Assembly: GCA_963995505.1 (NCBI GenBank)
Contig: OZ023184.1
Location: forward strand, 8,386,308-8,450,307
DNA from: Hypericum androsaemum
Lineage: Eukaryota > Streptophyta > Magnoliopsida > Malpighiales > Hypericaceae
Reading direction: 5' to 3'
Length of the DNA stretch: 64,000 nt
The position numbers and the translations under genes were made by a program. The notes under the pieces were generated by a model. That model was not told the origin of the DNA and ran no database searches. It was given only the letters and a program-made list of their open reading frames with translations. Positions 45,460 through 57,793 of this stretch are shown here, piece by piece; the stretch's first letter is position 1, and every line of letters begins with the position of its first letter.

Positions 45460-46557
45460 CTAAGCACACCCATTTTGTTCGGGCGTATACGGACAAGAGA
45501 CCCTGTGTTCAATGCCATGAGTAGACAGATATTTGGTAAGTGCTTGGTATTCCCCACCCCAATCTGATTGGAAACTTTTGATAGCACGGTCAAAATACTT
45601 CTCAACATGGGCACGGAATTTAATAAAGACAGCAAGCAACTTGGATTTGCACCGCAGAAAAGATAACCAGACAAATTTACTAAAATGATCAAAGAACACA
45701 ACGTAATAACGAGCACCATCAACAGATGTAATGGGAGATGGGCCCCAAACATCACTGCAAATAAGATCTAATGGACCAGTTGTCTGAAAGGATGAAACAT
45801 GAAATGTCAGTTTGTGGATCTTGCCAACACTACAACCGTGACATAAACTAGACAAAGATTTATTAGAATATGGAAGAGACTGCGAACGGAGAGCAGTTTT
45901 GACGACGGAAAGGCCAGCATGGCCAAGACGCTGATGCCAGACTTCAAGTGATGGGACAGACGATGCAAAATGAACGCGAGGTGACGGAGGACGGATGGGA
46001 ATGGAGTAGAGGCCATTGTTACTCCGGCCTTGATGAAGCACTGCCTGCGTGACCTGATCCTTAACAAAGAAGTGATCACCAACAAACTCAATAATAATTG
46101 GGTTATCACGAGTTAGGGCACTTAACGAAACAAGATTGTGATTGGCTTGGGGAACGTGCAAAACATTAGACAAAGAAAGACGCGACTGAGCGAGAGGTAA
46201 AGACATATGACCGGTAGAAGAGATAGGGAGAGTTTGGCCATTACCAAAGGTGACTTCGTCAGGACCTGTGTACTCGAAGTGGATGGCTAAGTTGCCGAGA
46301 TCCGAAGTGAGGTGATGCGTTGTTCCGGAATCCAGTATCCATTGAGAGTTCCGAGGTGAGGAGGCATGGTGAGCCTGGGCAGGTGAGCGTCGAGGCCGAC
46401 GAATAGAAGGACAATCTCGAGAAACGTGTCCAAAACCACGACAATTGTGGCATTGGATCTCAGAATCACCTCCAGATGAATAATGACAATTACCTGAGTG
46501 ACCAGAATGGAATTGTGCCCCGCCCTGACCATGGAATTGATCTGGCCGAGGGCCCAA
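45460..46557 (-). pseudogene. Copia pol fragment: zinc knuckle, protease, integrase
   Basis: 365 codons in order: CCHC knuckle CHNCRGFGHVSRDC, aspartic protease signature LDSGTTHHLTSD, GAG-pre-integrase with HxxxC-type zinc ligands (WHQRLGHAG...CHGCSVGK), integrase catalytic region with the first Asp in DLICSDVWG and the second in SDWGGEY, and TPEQNG. The frame stops right after QNGCA, within the integrase, and the remainder of pol is lost or shifted. Confidence 0.8.
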
Positions 46558-46626
46558 TAAGCCAGGCCCATGAGAAGGACCAGAAGAGGAATTGAGGCAA
46601 GAAGAAAACCCTCAACCAGTACCGGA

Positions 46627-47391
46627 TCATCCGCCACGCCCGCCTCGATAGCCACGAGCACCACTCCCACGCCCACCTGAGTGCGCACCAAAGTTAGCTG
46701 ACGGCGAGAGGTCAGACACAACGGCCTCATATCGTTGAACAATCATCTCCTCATTAAGTAGCTGAGCGTGGAGATCAGCAAACGTCACGGAGTCAGGGCG
46801 AGACTCAACGAGACGGATAAACGGACGATACTCTTCCGGAAGGCCATTCAAGACCTTCTCAACGAGGTCATCTTCAGGGGAGACATAGCCATGAGCACTC
46901 AACTGGTTGGTGTAGCTTTTGAATTTGAGCAGATAGGTGTCCATGGAGTCGGTCCCCTTTCGAAGACCACTCTGCAGTCTTTTCAAACGTTGAATATGAG
47001 AGCGAGAGGAGGAAGCATACACCTGAGCAAGACGTTGCCACGCCTCACGAGCAGATCGACAGCCAACAACCTGCGGAAGGAGTTCAGAGGAGACCGAGCA
47101 TGTGATCAAAGAGAGGATCTTTTGATCCTGCAGATACCGTGACTCATAATCTGGGTTGGGAGCAGAAACTGCCTCATCAGAGCCTTCGTCAACAGTGGAG
47201 GACGGGGTGCTAGCAAGAGTGGGAGAGGGAGGCATCGCGGTTCCGTCAACATGGTGGAACAGACCATGACCACGGAGCGTAGGCTCTAGTTGTGCACGCC
47301 AGAGTAGGTAATTCCCGGCAATTAGCTTCTCGGAGAACTGTGGGATGGGAGTGATCAAGTGGTGAGAGGTGGAAGAACTTTGGGAAGACAT
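46627..47391 (-). pseudogene. Copia gag fragment
   Basis: The frame of 254 codons starts MSSQSSSTSHHLI and contains a copia-type gag core (WRAQLEPTLRGHGLFHHVDG; AREAWQRLAQVYASSSRSH; LKSYTNQLSAHG-like spacing). It ends in a Gly/Arg-rich tail before the zinc knuckle, which lies in the next frame, so gag and pol are separated by a stop or frame change. Part of the truncated element at 44760-47656. Confidence 0.75.
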
Positions 47392-47656
47392 GTCGGGGTG
47401 GAGGAAGGGCTGTGCAAGAACAATCCAAGAAAAAGAAGAGAATTTTTAGACAGATACGGCTCGTTTGAGCAAGAGCAGCTCTGATACCATGTGAATGAAT
47501 TGATTTCACTTATATTAAGATGAATACATCTACGTACATTTATAGTCAGTCTGCTATACATTTGAACTAGGTTGTTAGGATAAGCTTAATCTAAACGGAT
47601 CATTCAAATGATGCCAATCTATAGGAGATAAAGATCAGCATAATCCGGTTGTTACA

Positions 47657-48515
47657 GGAGGTTGTTGCAGCAGGTACAGAATAGACACGGACTCCTTATC
47701 ATAAGGAATGCCAATCTTTGAGAATTTTGTGCCTGAAAGAGAGATGTCCTGAACCGGTAGACGATGGTTGTGCCCCGAGCCTAACTATCTTACTGATACT
47801 CTCGATCCATGTGCTACCCGCGTTTATTGGTTGTAAAAGATGCGAATTCGCCTGTCCAACAAATTTTTTGAATGTTTGAGTTTATTTATGACATGAAACA
47901 ACCCAAAGCATGGATCTAGCTTACGGCATCGCTATTATATTGAAATTGTTTGTTTAAGTGTTTGAATGGTTATAACATCGCTTTACATATTACACAACTG
48001 TGAGTCTGTTTCAATAATTTATGCTTTGTTTCAGTAAACCGCGTCTACTAAAAATTAATGACAGTTCTTCAGGGAATAATCATCTATAGATAGTCAGATC
48101 AGACTCTAAAATCTTATGAGGCCTCCTACCGGATGAGACCAAATAAGAAAAATGAACTAATTTGCACCTACATTGACTTCCAGTTGGCATCCATAATTAA
48201 AAAATAACACAAAAATTCATACCCATTTTACAATAGTCCCCACACATTTTTTATATCACCTACCTATTATTATCCTGCCACCAATTCAACGACTAATTCA
48301 GATTTAGGTGTGTTATGATCCCTGAATAATGGTAAAACTTTTTCAACAAATTTTGAATCAGATATCTCGATTAAATTAGAACAATTCAATTGCAACAAAT
48401 CACATGCCAAAATTTATGCACCAAATCGACTGCCCCTTTCTTACGAAAAATTGGATTATATCGTAATTAATTTCTCCTTGGTCTTATAAAGGGTCATTGA
48501 ATTGGGGATGATCAA
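47657..48515. other. Intergenic DNA between the copia remnant and GILT copy 2
   Basis: AT-rich with no coding signal. The last 100 bp are the likely promoter and leader of the gene at 48516 (CTTATAAAGG at 48482 is a possible TATA box). Confidence 0.4.
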
Positions 48516-50139
48516 ATGGAATTCGAATTAAGACTCAATATGGGTAATTGGAAACCAAAATCCCTTCTGATTAGAGTCTTTCTGCCGTTGGTCTTCTCTG
48601 TGCTTCCAGTGAGCTCCCAGAATCAGAAAGTGAACCTCTCAATATACTACGAGTCGCTGAGCCCATCTTGTGCTAATTTTATGGTCCAAAATCTATCGTT
48701 CGTCTTCAATAATCGATTCATCGACGTCATCAATCTCAGAATGGTGCCTTGGGGGAATTCAAGGGTCGACACCGTTCATAACACCATAATTTGTCAGGCG
48801 ACACATTTTATTTCTTTGGTTTTGTTCAACATTATATTTCGTTATTTTTTGTTCCACGCAATTCTATCATAACAATTAATTGTATGTATATATATTGACT
48901 TTTTTCCATCAATAAGACTGTTAATGAAGTAAATAAAAATCGTGTATGTGCAAATTAAATCTTATCTTAGATTCAAAATTTTTTTTTGTAATCGTTTTGA
49001 ATTTTGTAACTGTTTTAGCAATTGCTCTTTTATTTCCTTAAATTTCTGAAGTGCAGCAAAATTTAAATACAATATCACATTGATCTGCAAAGGAAATATA
49101 AATTTAAGTGCTTGGTAGAATTATGAACTCATATGATTGGTAGCATTATTTATTTAATTAATTAAAGTATGATAAAATTATAAAGTCATTTAATTGATAA
49201 GGGAACCAATTCGTTTTGTAATTTATTGGGCCCAAAGGCCTATTCCGCGTAAGAAAACGAGCTAAAGGTCCTTCAAAATTTTCCAACAGAATGGGCCAGA
49301 AGAATGTTGGTGGAATAAGTTGCAAGCCCGGGTCATCGACGTCTACAAGGATCTGGTACGACCTTCTTTTTCTTTATTTCCAGCCTAACACCTACTAATT
49401 TCTCATTTCCTTTTAAGTGACTCGTCTACGATTCAATCTTGAAGAACATTTTTCGGAATGTCCTAAATATATAAACACCATCTGTAATATGTTTGTACGT
49501 ACCGAGAAAAATATCCTTCCTAACATCTTTCTGCTCGGAAAATGAAGAAGGATGACGGAATGTGATACAATGTATGCTAACAAATTGAATTTAATTGGTA
49601 TGCAGAGCACACATTATGGGGTCATCCAATGCATTGAGTTCCTTGCAATAAAGAAAACGCTTGACGAATGGGAGGCGGACTGCTTCGATCGGTTGGGACT
49701 GTCTCTAAAACCTGTACAGAATTACATAATAGTGCGACCGGAACCAAGGCTAGTTTAGTAAATTAAATTAACAACAATATATTTTCATAAACGTTGAAAT
49801 AGATAAAGTTAATTGCATTGTATTTAATTTGAATTATTATTTTTGCAGCTTTCAGTGACATATGGCAAAGAAACCGGACTTCTCAATCCACCTCCAAAGT
49901 TTTTACTATGGTTACTAGTCAACAATCAACTACTTGCAAATGTGAGTCCTAATTATTGGAAATTAATATGATCACTCAATTTTGAATTAATATCAATTCT
50001 TTCGGTGCAGGATTATGGAAATTTTATGTCTTATATCTGCAATGAATACAAAGGAAATGTTAAGCCCGAGGCCTGCACATCGGCTCCACCAAACAGTCCT
50101 TCCAATAAAGGAAATAAGGCCAATCTGATCGAGTATTAA
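48516..50139 (+). CDS. GILT-family protein lacking the first CXXC cysteine, copy 2
   Basis: Exons 48516-48797, 49290-49355, 49606-49752, 49849-49941 and 50011-50139 all join in phase 0 to an intact 238-residue frame. It has a hydrophobic signal peptide (LLIRVFLPLVFSVLPVSS), then VNLSIYYESLSPSCANF, INLRMVPWGN, NGPEECWWNKLQ, PPPKFLLWLLVNN and NFMSYICNEYKGN, the GILT layout in order. The active site, normally C-x-x-C, reads S-P-S-C, so dithiol reductase activity is not expected. The last Cys of the GILT signature is also replaced (EECWWNKLQAR) and HGHG-type residues are changed. Exon 1 ends at a GC donor (CAG|GCGACA). ATG 48540 is an alternative start. The frame is open, so it may be expressed as a non-catalytic paralogue, or be an early pseudogene. 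Confidence 0.7.
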
Positions 50140-50890
50140 TTAATGACTAAAGAAGATGCAGATCGTTTTGGGTAGATCTAAATGTAGGACCGTGAGTTAC
50201 ATTTACAATTTCATGTAGAACAAAGCTCAATTTTGGAAAAATAGGATGTTATCTACGGTTGTCCGTGAAATTATGATAAAGTTCGTTCTTTCCTCGATTC
50301 CAACTTATGTGATGTAGTGTGTGCTCTTTCCCAAATTTATATGCAGGAAACTTGATAGTCTTATGGCTAAGTTTTGGTGGTCTCGGGATGTTAATATGGA
50401 GAAAGTGCATTGGGTTAGTTGGGAAAAGATGACCTCTCAGAAAAAGAAGGGTGGGATGGGGTTTAGAAGTATGGAGCACTTCAACAAGGCATTGTTGGCC
50501 AAGCAGGCCTGGAGGCTGCTTTGCAAACCCGAGTCTCTCTGTTTTAAGCTGATTAAGTATCTATTTTTCTAACTCATCTTTTTTTGCAGGCAACAAAAGG
50601 GAGAAGGCCTTCTTGGACATGGTCTAGTGTCTTGAAAGGCATGGAGATTTTGAAACCCCAGCTCCTTTGGAGGATTGTTGATGGCAGTAGGGTGGATATC
50701 TGGGAGGATGCTTGGGTGGAGGGGCTCGAACAGAACATGATCCTAACTCCCAAACCTACGCTATCTAATGTGACGAAAGTAAATGAACTCATGGCTATTG
50801 ATACTGATTCTTGGAATCCTATTATTTTGCAGAACCTTTTCTCTCAGCAGGAGGTGGCTGCTATCACGAGAATCAATCCTAGGAGGCAAA

Positions 50891-51674
50891 TGTTGGGTTT
50901 TGAATGAAAACTCAATGCAAGCCCAAAAGTAGTAAGGCCCAAAGTAGAGGCCCAAAGGGAGATGGAAGGTTGCAATCCCACATTGATTAGAACAAGGAGG
51001 ATTTCCTTGTTTATAAGGAATTTCCCTCCTTGCCTCTCAACTTGATTGGCTACCCAAAAGGCTGACCCAAGGCTGACCCACCGCTAGCTGCCTGCGAGGA
51101 CGGTGCGAAGCACCGTCCGAGCACGAGCACGCGCATGGCGCATTGGACGCAGGTCGCAATGGGCGCTTTGTGGCGCACTTAGCACGTGCGCATCATCGCA
51201 AGGAGCTGGAGGAGCCTTAAGTATTTTGCCCGGGTCCGGAGGCAGCTGCGTAGCTTCCGAAGCGACGAGGAGCTGCGAGCGCAGCTAGACAGCCTGTTGG
51301 CCAAGCGGACGCGTCCCTTCGGGGTGGCTGTCTCCCTGCCTCCTCCAGCCTATAAATAGGCGTGCCTCCCTTGCCATTTCCTCATCCCAGCAGCAATTGC
51401 ATATTCTGAGCATTGTTGTCTTCTCCTCTCCCCCCGTTCTTCACTTAGAAAAGAATCTGAAAGTTCTGGGTATATAAGGGTTCGCCCAAAAATTTCGAGA
51501 TACGTGTGCAACGTTCTTGGAAATGCCCTAACAGTCGTTGTATCTTGGGGACGATTGCCTTAGCCCGTACCGCACTGAAATATACGGGGCAATCTCGTCT
51601 TACGGAGAAAGTGTCCAACACTTGCCTCGACTGAAGTAGATCCTAATCAAGTACACCAATCCTCCGAATCAACA
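50891..51674 (+). repeat. 5' LTR of the copia element
   Basis: 784 bp beginning TGTTGGGTTTTGAATG and ending GAATCAACA. A TATA-like CTATAAATAGG at about 51350 lies in the promoter region, followed by a GC-rich to AT-mixed transcribed part. Its last 392 bp match 57794-58185, with about 20 differences counted by eye. Confidence 0.85.
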
Positions 51675-51702
51675 ATCGTAAGATGAGATTGCGTACTTGA
51701 AG

Positions 51703-52338
51703 ATGGCATCGACAAGCTCAGCACCAGTGCCAGTGGTCCCGGGAACTGCCCACGCCGAAAGGCCGGCCAAGTTCAACGGTACTGAGTTCAAGAGGTGGCA
51801 ACAGAAGATGACGTTCTATCTGACCACGCTCAACCTAGTTCGGTTTCTGAAAGAGGAAGCACCGAAGATAGCGGAAAATGAGATGGATCAACAGAAGATC
51901 AATGCTCTCGACGCTTGGAGTCACAGCGACTTCCTGTGCCAGAACTACGTCCTGAATGGACTAGATGACACGCTCTACAACGTCTACGCGGAAGCTAAGA
52001 TCGCTAAGGAGCTGTGGAGTTCACTCGAGAAGAAGTACAAAACGGAGGATGCCGGGACGAAAAAATTCATCGTCGGACGATTCCTCGACTTCAAGATGGT
52101 GGACTCCAAGAAGGTCATCGACCAAGTGCAGGAGTTGCAGCTGATCCTTTACGAGATACAAACCGAAGGGATGCAACTCAGCGAGTCCTTCCAAGTAGCT
52201 GCGATGATCGAGAAGCTCCCCCCGCTCTGGAAGGACTTCAAGAGCTACCTCAAGCACAAGAGGAAGGACATGGGCCTAGAAGACCTGATCGTGAGACTTA
52301 GGATCGAGGAAGACAACCGAAAGTCTGAAGTCAAGTAA
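51703..52338 (+). pseudogene. Copia gag (capsid region)
   Basis: The frame starts [14 protein letters not shown] and has a copia gag fold signature: [20 protein letters not shown], then [36 protein letters not shown] and [18 protein letters not shown]. It stops at TAA (52336-52338), and the next frame, with the zinc knuckle, opens shortly after, so gag-pol is interrupted. Upstream codons from 51697 lack a better start. Confidence 0.8.
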
Positions 52339-52362
52339 GGCAAGGCCAACTCTGAGCACACC

Positions 52363-53517
52363 GTGCACCTCGCAGAGGGAAAAGGTGGCAAGAAGAGGAA
52401 GAAGTCCGGGGATAAGCAGGAGAAGCGAGAGCCCAAGAAGAAAAAGATCAAGGGCACCTGCTACAACTGCGGAAAACCCGGCCACATGGCTAAGGACTAT
52501 CGCCAGCCGAAGAAGGACGACCAAGGAAAGGCTAACCTGGCTGAAGACTTGTCCCAGATGGATCTGTCAGCCGTGGTGTTTGAAGCCAACCTGGTGGACA
52601 ATCCGAGAGAGTGGTTCGTGGACACTAGAGCTACCCGCCACGTCTGCTCAGACAAGGAGATGTTCTCAAACTATATCCCGATCACCGGTCGAAAGCTGTT
52701 CATGGGAAACTCCGCAACGTCCAAGATCATCGGTCTGGGTAAGGTGGTCCTGAAGATGACCTCAGGAAAGGAGCTGACCCTCAAGGATGTGCTGCATGTC
52801 CTGGACATCCGCAAGAACTTAGTTTCCGGCTCACTGTTAAGCAAAGCCGGTCTTAAGCTTGTATTTGAGGCTGATAAGTTTGTACTGACCAAAGCGGGTC
52901 AATTCATAGGAAAGGGCTATCTAGAAAGGGGGCTATTTAAGATGAATGTAATAACCATACATCGCACCTTTAACGGTGAAAATAATGTTAATGCTTCTTC
53001 TTACTTGGCCGAGTGTTCTAACTTATGGCATGGTAGATTAGGACACGTAAATTTAAACTCGCTAAGAAAATTAGTAAGTTTAAATTTATTACCGAATCTA
53101 GAGTTCAACCCATCCGATAAATGTGAAGTATGTGTGGAGGCTAAAATGAACAAAGCACCTTTCCATTCGGTGGAAAGAAGTACTACGCCTTTAGAGTTAA
53201 TTCATACGGACACCTACGATATAAAACACGTGCAAACTAAATGCGGGAAGAAATACTTCATCACGTTTATCGATGATCGCACGAGATACTGTTACGTATA
53301 TCTCCTAAAGGGCAAAGACGAAGCTCTAGATGCCTTTAAGAGATATAAGAATGAGGTTGAAAATCAACTCAGCATGAAAATTAAAATGATCCGAAGTGAT
53401 CGAGGGGGAGAATATGTAGCTCCGTTTGAGGAACTCTGTCAAGAACATGGCATTATTCATCAGACGACTGCTCCATACTCACCTCAATCGAATGGCGTAG
53501 CTGAATGCAAAAATTGA
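52363..53517 (+). pseudogene. Copia pol, first segment: zinc knuckle, protease, integrase
   Basis: 384 codons: a Lys-rich start, CCHC knuckle [13 protein letters not shown], protease region [14 protein letters not shown] (the usual catalytic motif D-S/T-G/A is altered to DTRA), GAG-pre-integrase [12 protein letters not shown], zinc ligands CEVCVEAK, and integrase with Asp in HTDTYDIK and SDRGGEY, ending at AECKN and a stop. The continuation (53587-54840) is in the same strand after stops at 53515-53517 and 53578-53580. Confidence 0.8.
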
Positions 53518-53586
53518 ACTCTTAAGGAGATGATGAATGCTATGTTGATTAGCTCGGGTTTACCTCAGAACTTGAGGTAGCAAGCT

Positions 53587-54840
53587 GTGCTCTCAGCTAA
53601 CCACATTCTAAACAAGTTGCCACACAAGAAAAGGGATAAAACCCCATATGAACTATGGAAAGGAAGGAAGCCTTCCTACGGTTACCTTAAAGTGTGGGGG
53701 TGCCTAGCAAAGGTCGAAGTACCTAAGCCTAAGCAGGTGAGAATAGGACCCAAGACCATTGATTGCATCTTTATCGGATATGCACAAAATAGTAGTGCTT
53801 ATCGATTTTTGGTGCATAAATCTGAAAACCCTGAGATAAACACGGGAATGGTCATAGAATCAAGGAATGCAACATTTTTTGAAGATAGCTTTCCTAATAA
53901 GGAAAGAAAGGAAGCAAGTCCAAACAAAAGGGCTCACGAGACTACGCAAGGGTCTAATCAGGAAAATGATGAACCTAGACGTAGTAAACGGACAAAAGTA
54001 ACCAAATCCTTTTGTCCGGACTATCTAACCTACGCGTTAGAAGATGAACCCAGGACAATCCAAGAGGCATTGTCCAGTCCAGATGCTCCTCTCTGGAAGG
54101 AAGCTATCAATAGTGAGATAGAATCCATTATGCAAAACTACACGTGGGAAATCATGGATCTCCTACCGGGCTGCAAACCATTGGGATGCAGGTGGATCCT
54201 AAAAAGGAAATACAAAGCTGATGGATCAATCGACAAGTACAAAGCTCGATTGGTAGCTAAGGGGTTCAAACAGAAGGAGGGATATGATTTCTCTGACACG
54301 TATTCACCGGTCACAAGAATCACATCAATTAGAGTACTCATAGCTGTTGCAGCACTCTATAACCTCGAGATCCACCAAATGGACATCAAAATAGCTTTCC
54401 TAAATGGAGAACTAGAAGAGGAGATATACATGGAGCAACCTGAAGGGTTTGTGGCATCCGGTCAAGAGCATAAAGTGTGCCGACTAGTCAAGTCACTATA
54501 CGAGCTAAAACAAGCTCCGAAACAGTGGCACGAGAAATTTAACAGAACAATGCTGTCAAATGGATTTAAGATCAATGAGTGTGATAAATGTGTTTACATT
54601 AAGGGCACACCTGAAGCTTACGTAATTATATGTCTCTACGTAGATGACTTACTAATTATGGGAAGCAATAAAGAGGTTATTGTGAAAACTAAGAACATGT
54701 TAAAGGACCACTTTGACATGAAAGATATGGGTCTGGCAGACGTCATACTAGGAATAAAAATCTCTAAGAAAGCTGACGAAATTATCTTGACGCAATCCCA
54801 CTACGTGAAAAGCGTGCTCAAGAAAAGGGGCTGTTTATGA
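53587..54840 (+). pseudogene. Copia pol, second segment: integrase end and reverse transcriptase
   Basis: 417 codons from the end of the integrase (LNKLPHKKRDKTPYELWKGR; VWGCLAKVEVPKP) through the reverse transcriptase (GCRWILKRKYKADGS; LVAKGFKQKEGYDFSDTYSP; IAFLNGELEEEIYMEQPEG; catalytic YVDDLLIMG) to VLKKRGCL. At that point (54824) it jumps back to GAG-pre-integrase sequence, the junction of the tandem duplication. Confidence 0.82.
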
Positions 54841-56722
54841 TGAATGTAATAACTGTACATCACACCTTTAACGGTGAAAATAAAGTTAACGCTTCTTCTT
54901 ACTTGGCCGAGTGTTCTAATTTATGGCATGGTAGATTAGGACACGTAAATTTAAACTTGCTAAGAAAGTTAGTAAGTTTAAATTTATTACCGAATCTAGA
55001 GTTCAACCCATCTGATAAATGTGAAGTATGTGTGGAGGCTAAAATGACCAAAGCACCTTTCCATTCGGTGGAAAGAAGTACTACGCCTTTATAGTTAATT
55101 CATACGGACACTTGCAATATGAAACACGTGCAAACTAAAGGTGGAAAAAAATACTTTATCACGTTTATCGATGATTGCACGAGATACTGTTACGTATATC
55201 TCCTAAAGGGCAAAGACGAAGCTTTTGATGCCTTTAAGAGATATAAGAATGAGGTTGAAAATTAACTCAGCGTGAAAATCAAAATGATTCGAAGTGATCG
55301 AGGGGGAGAATATGTAGCTCCGTTTGATGAACTCTGTCAAGAACATGGCATTATTCATCAGACGACTGCTCCATACTCACCTTAATCGAATGGCGTAGCT
55401 GAACGCAAAAATTGAACTCTTAAGGAGATGATGAACGCTATGTTGATTAGCTCGGGCTTACCCCAGAACATGTGGGGGGAAGCTGTGCTCTCAGCTAACC
55501 ATATTCTAAACAAGTTGCCACACAAGAAAAGGGATAAAATTCCATATGAACTATGGAAAGGAAGGAAGCCTTCCTACGGTTACCTTAAAGTTTGGGGTGC
55601 TTAGCAAAGGTCGAAGTACCTAAGCCTAAGCAGGTGAGAATAGGACTCAATACCGTTGATTGCATCTTTATCAGATATGCGCAAAATAGTAGTGCTTATC
55701 AATTTTTGGTGCATAAATCTGAAAACCCTGAGATAAACGCGGGAATGGTCATAGAATCAAGGAACGCAACATTTTTTGAGAATATCTTTCCTAATAAGGA
55801 AAAAAAGGAAGGAAGTCTAAAAAAAAGGGCTCACGAGACTACGCAAGGGTCAAATCAGAAAGATGATGAACCTAGACATAGTAAATAGACGAAGGTAACC
55901 AAATTCTTTGGTCCAGATTATCTAACCTATGCGTTAGAAGATGAACCCAGGTCAATCCAAGAGGCATTGTCCAGTCCAGATGCTCCTCTCTGGAAGGAAG
56001 CTATCAATAGTGAGATAGAATCCATTATGCAAAATCACACGTGGGAGATCGTGGATCTCCCACCGGGCTGCAAACCTTTGGGATGCAGGTGGATCCTAAA
56101 AAAGAAATACAAAGCTGATGGATTAATCGACAAGTACAAAGCTCGATTGGTAGCTAAGGGATTCAAACAGAAGGAGAGACATGATTTCTTTGACACGTAT
56201 TCACCGGTCACAAGAATCACATCAATTAGAGTGCTCATAGCTGTTGCGGCACTCTATAACCTCGAGATCTACCAAATGGATGTAAAAACAGCTTTCCTAA
56301 ATGGAGAACTGGAAGAGGAGATATACATGGAGCAACCTGAAGAGTTTGTGACTCCCGGTCAAGAGCATAAAGTGTGTCGGCTAGTCAAGTCACTATACGG
56401 GCTAAAACAAGCGCCGAGATAGTGGCACGAGAAATTTGACAGGACAATGCTGTCGAATAGATTTAAGATCAATGAGTGCGATAAATGTGTTTACATTAAG
56501 GGCACACCTGAAGCTTACGTAATTGTATGTCTCTACGTAGATGACTTACTAATTATGGGAAGTAATAAAGAAGTTATTGTGAAAACTAAGAACATGTTAA
56601 AGAATCACTTTGACATGAAAGATATGGGTCTCGCAGATATCATACTAGGAATAAAAATTTCTAGGAAAGCTGACGAAATTATCTTGACGCAATATCACTA
56701 CGTGGAAAATGTGCTCAAGAAA
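54825..56722 (+). repeat. Second unit of the 1.9-kb tandem duplication in copia pol
   Basis: Begins GGGGCTGTTTATGATGAATG and repeats the content of 52925-54824: [25 protein letters not shown], integrase, RT up to GTGCTCAAGAAA. The copies are alike over their whole length but differ at many scattered sites. Unit 2 has extra stops (near 55092, 55263, 55383, 55886 and 56420), so it is more decayed than unit 1. Confidence 0.88.
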
Positions 56723-57484
56723 TTTGAAGCTTTTGAAAAACCTCCGGTTAAGACTCCAGTAGACTTGAATCTACACTTAGCCAAGAATATAGGGGATCCA
56801 GTATCTCAACTGAAGTATGCGCAAATTATCGGGAGCTTGATGTATTTAACAAACTGCACTCGTCCCGATATTGCGTACTCAGTTAGTAAACTTAGTAGAT
56901 TCACAAGTAATCCAGGAAAGGATCACTGGCTAGCTCTGGAAAGGGTTTTACGGTATTTAAAATATATCATAGACCATGGCATACATTATGCTAAATATCC
57001 AGCTGTATTAGAAGGATACAGTGACGCAAACTGGATATCAGATACTAAGGACTCCAAATTCACGAGTGGATACGTATTCACCATAGGAGGAGGAGCTGTG
57101 TCTTGGAAGTCCTCTAAACAAACGTGCATAGCTCGATCCACCATGGAGTCGGAGTTTATCGCGCTGGATAAAGCTGGGGAAGAAGCTGAATGGCTCAGAA
57201 ACTTCCTAGAGGATATTCCGTGCTGGAGCAAACCGGTGCCTCCCGTATTAATACATTGTGATAGCATGTCTGCAATCGAGAGAGCACAAAGTACATTGTA
57301 CAACGGAAAGTCTCGACATATCCGTCGGAGACACAATACCGTTAGACAGTTGATCTCTAGTGGGGTGATCATCATTAATTACGTAAAGTCCAAGGACAAC
57401 TTAGCTGATCCTTTTATGAAAGGAATCAATAAAGATCAAATGTACAATGCAGTAAGGGGAATGGGATTAAAATCCACACACTAA
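56447..57484 (+). pseudogene. Copia pol 3' end: RT palm/thumb and RNase H
   Basis: 345 codons: [20 protein letters not shown] and [11 protein letters not shown] (RT catalytic YVDD), [43 protein letters not shown], RNase H with [47 protein letters not shown] and [12 protein letters not shown], ending [13 protein letters not shown] (RGMGLKSTH). RNase H acidic residues are visible (D of SDANW, E of ESEFIA, D of HCDS). The frame itself is open but upstream sequence is broken. Confidence 0.82.
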
Positions 57485-57793
57485 AGAACGTCCATAGCGG
57501 TAACTCAACCATGATGAGTGGAGATTCTATGAACTTGATTCAATGAGACAACTAAGTTATGTAGGGTTCAGTAAATCACCTGGAACTTATCTCATTCTCA
57601 GAAGCTGCCCAGGTATTAACCTGCAGAGGTGTGGTAAGGTTAAGCATTACGCTTTTAATAATTCCTATACCTTGATTAAGGTGGAGTATGGCAGGATACT
57701 CCTGATAGGAGATCACCTATGTAAGTGTGAAGTGAGGCCACTTCAAATGGGAAAAACACTTATGAATCCAAGCCACCGAAGGGCCACGAGAGT

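Larger units (their letters stand above)
44760..47656 (-). mobile_element. Truncated Ty1-copia retrotransposon (5' LTR, gag, protease, integrase; no RT)
   Basis: Read on the minus strand: LTR 47656-47490 (TGTAACAACC...TTCATTCACA, 167 bp), then a primer-binding site TGGTATCAGAGC (47489-47478, complementary to initiator tRNA-Met), gag from ATG 47391, zinc knuckle CHNCRGFGHVSRDC, protease WILDSGTTHH, GAG-pre-integrase WHQRLGHAGL, and integrase core. After the integrase the frames break up (LFGETPTLSELRIIGCLCYP...VFMGY is still readable), and nothing like reverse transcriptase, RNase H or a second LTR follows. The left end near 44760 is approximate. Confidence 0.85.

Noticed and set aside
54837..55094. 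Start of a separate gene with an integrase-like domain
   Set aside because: It is the first part of the second unit of the tandem duplication within the copia element.
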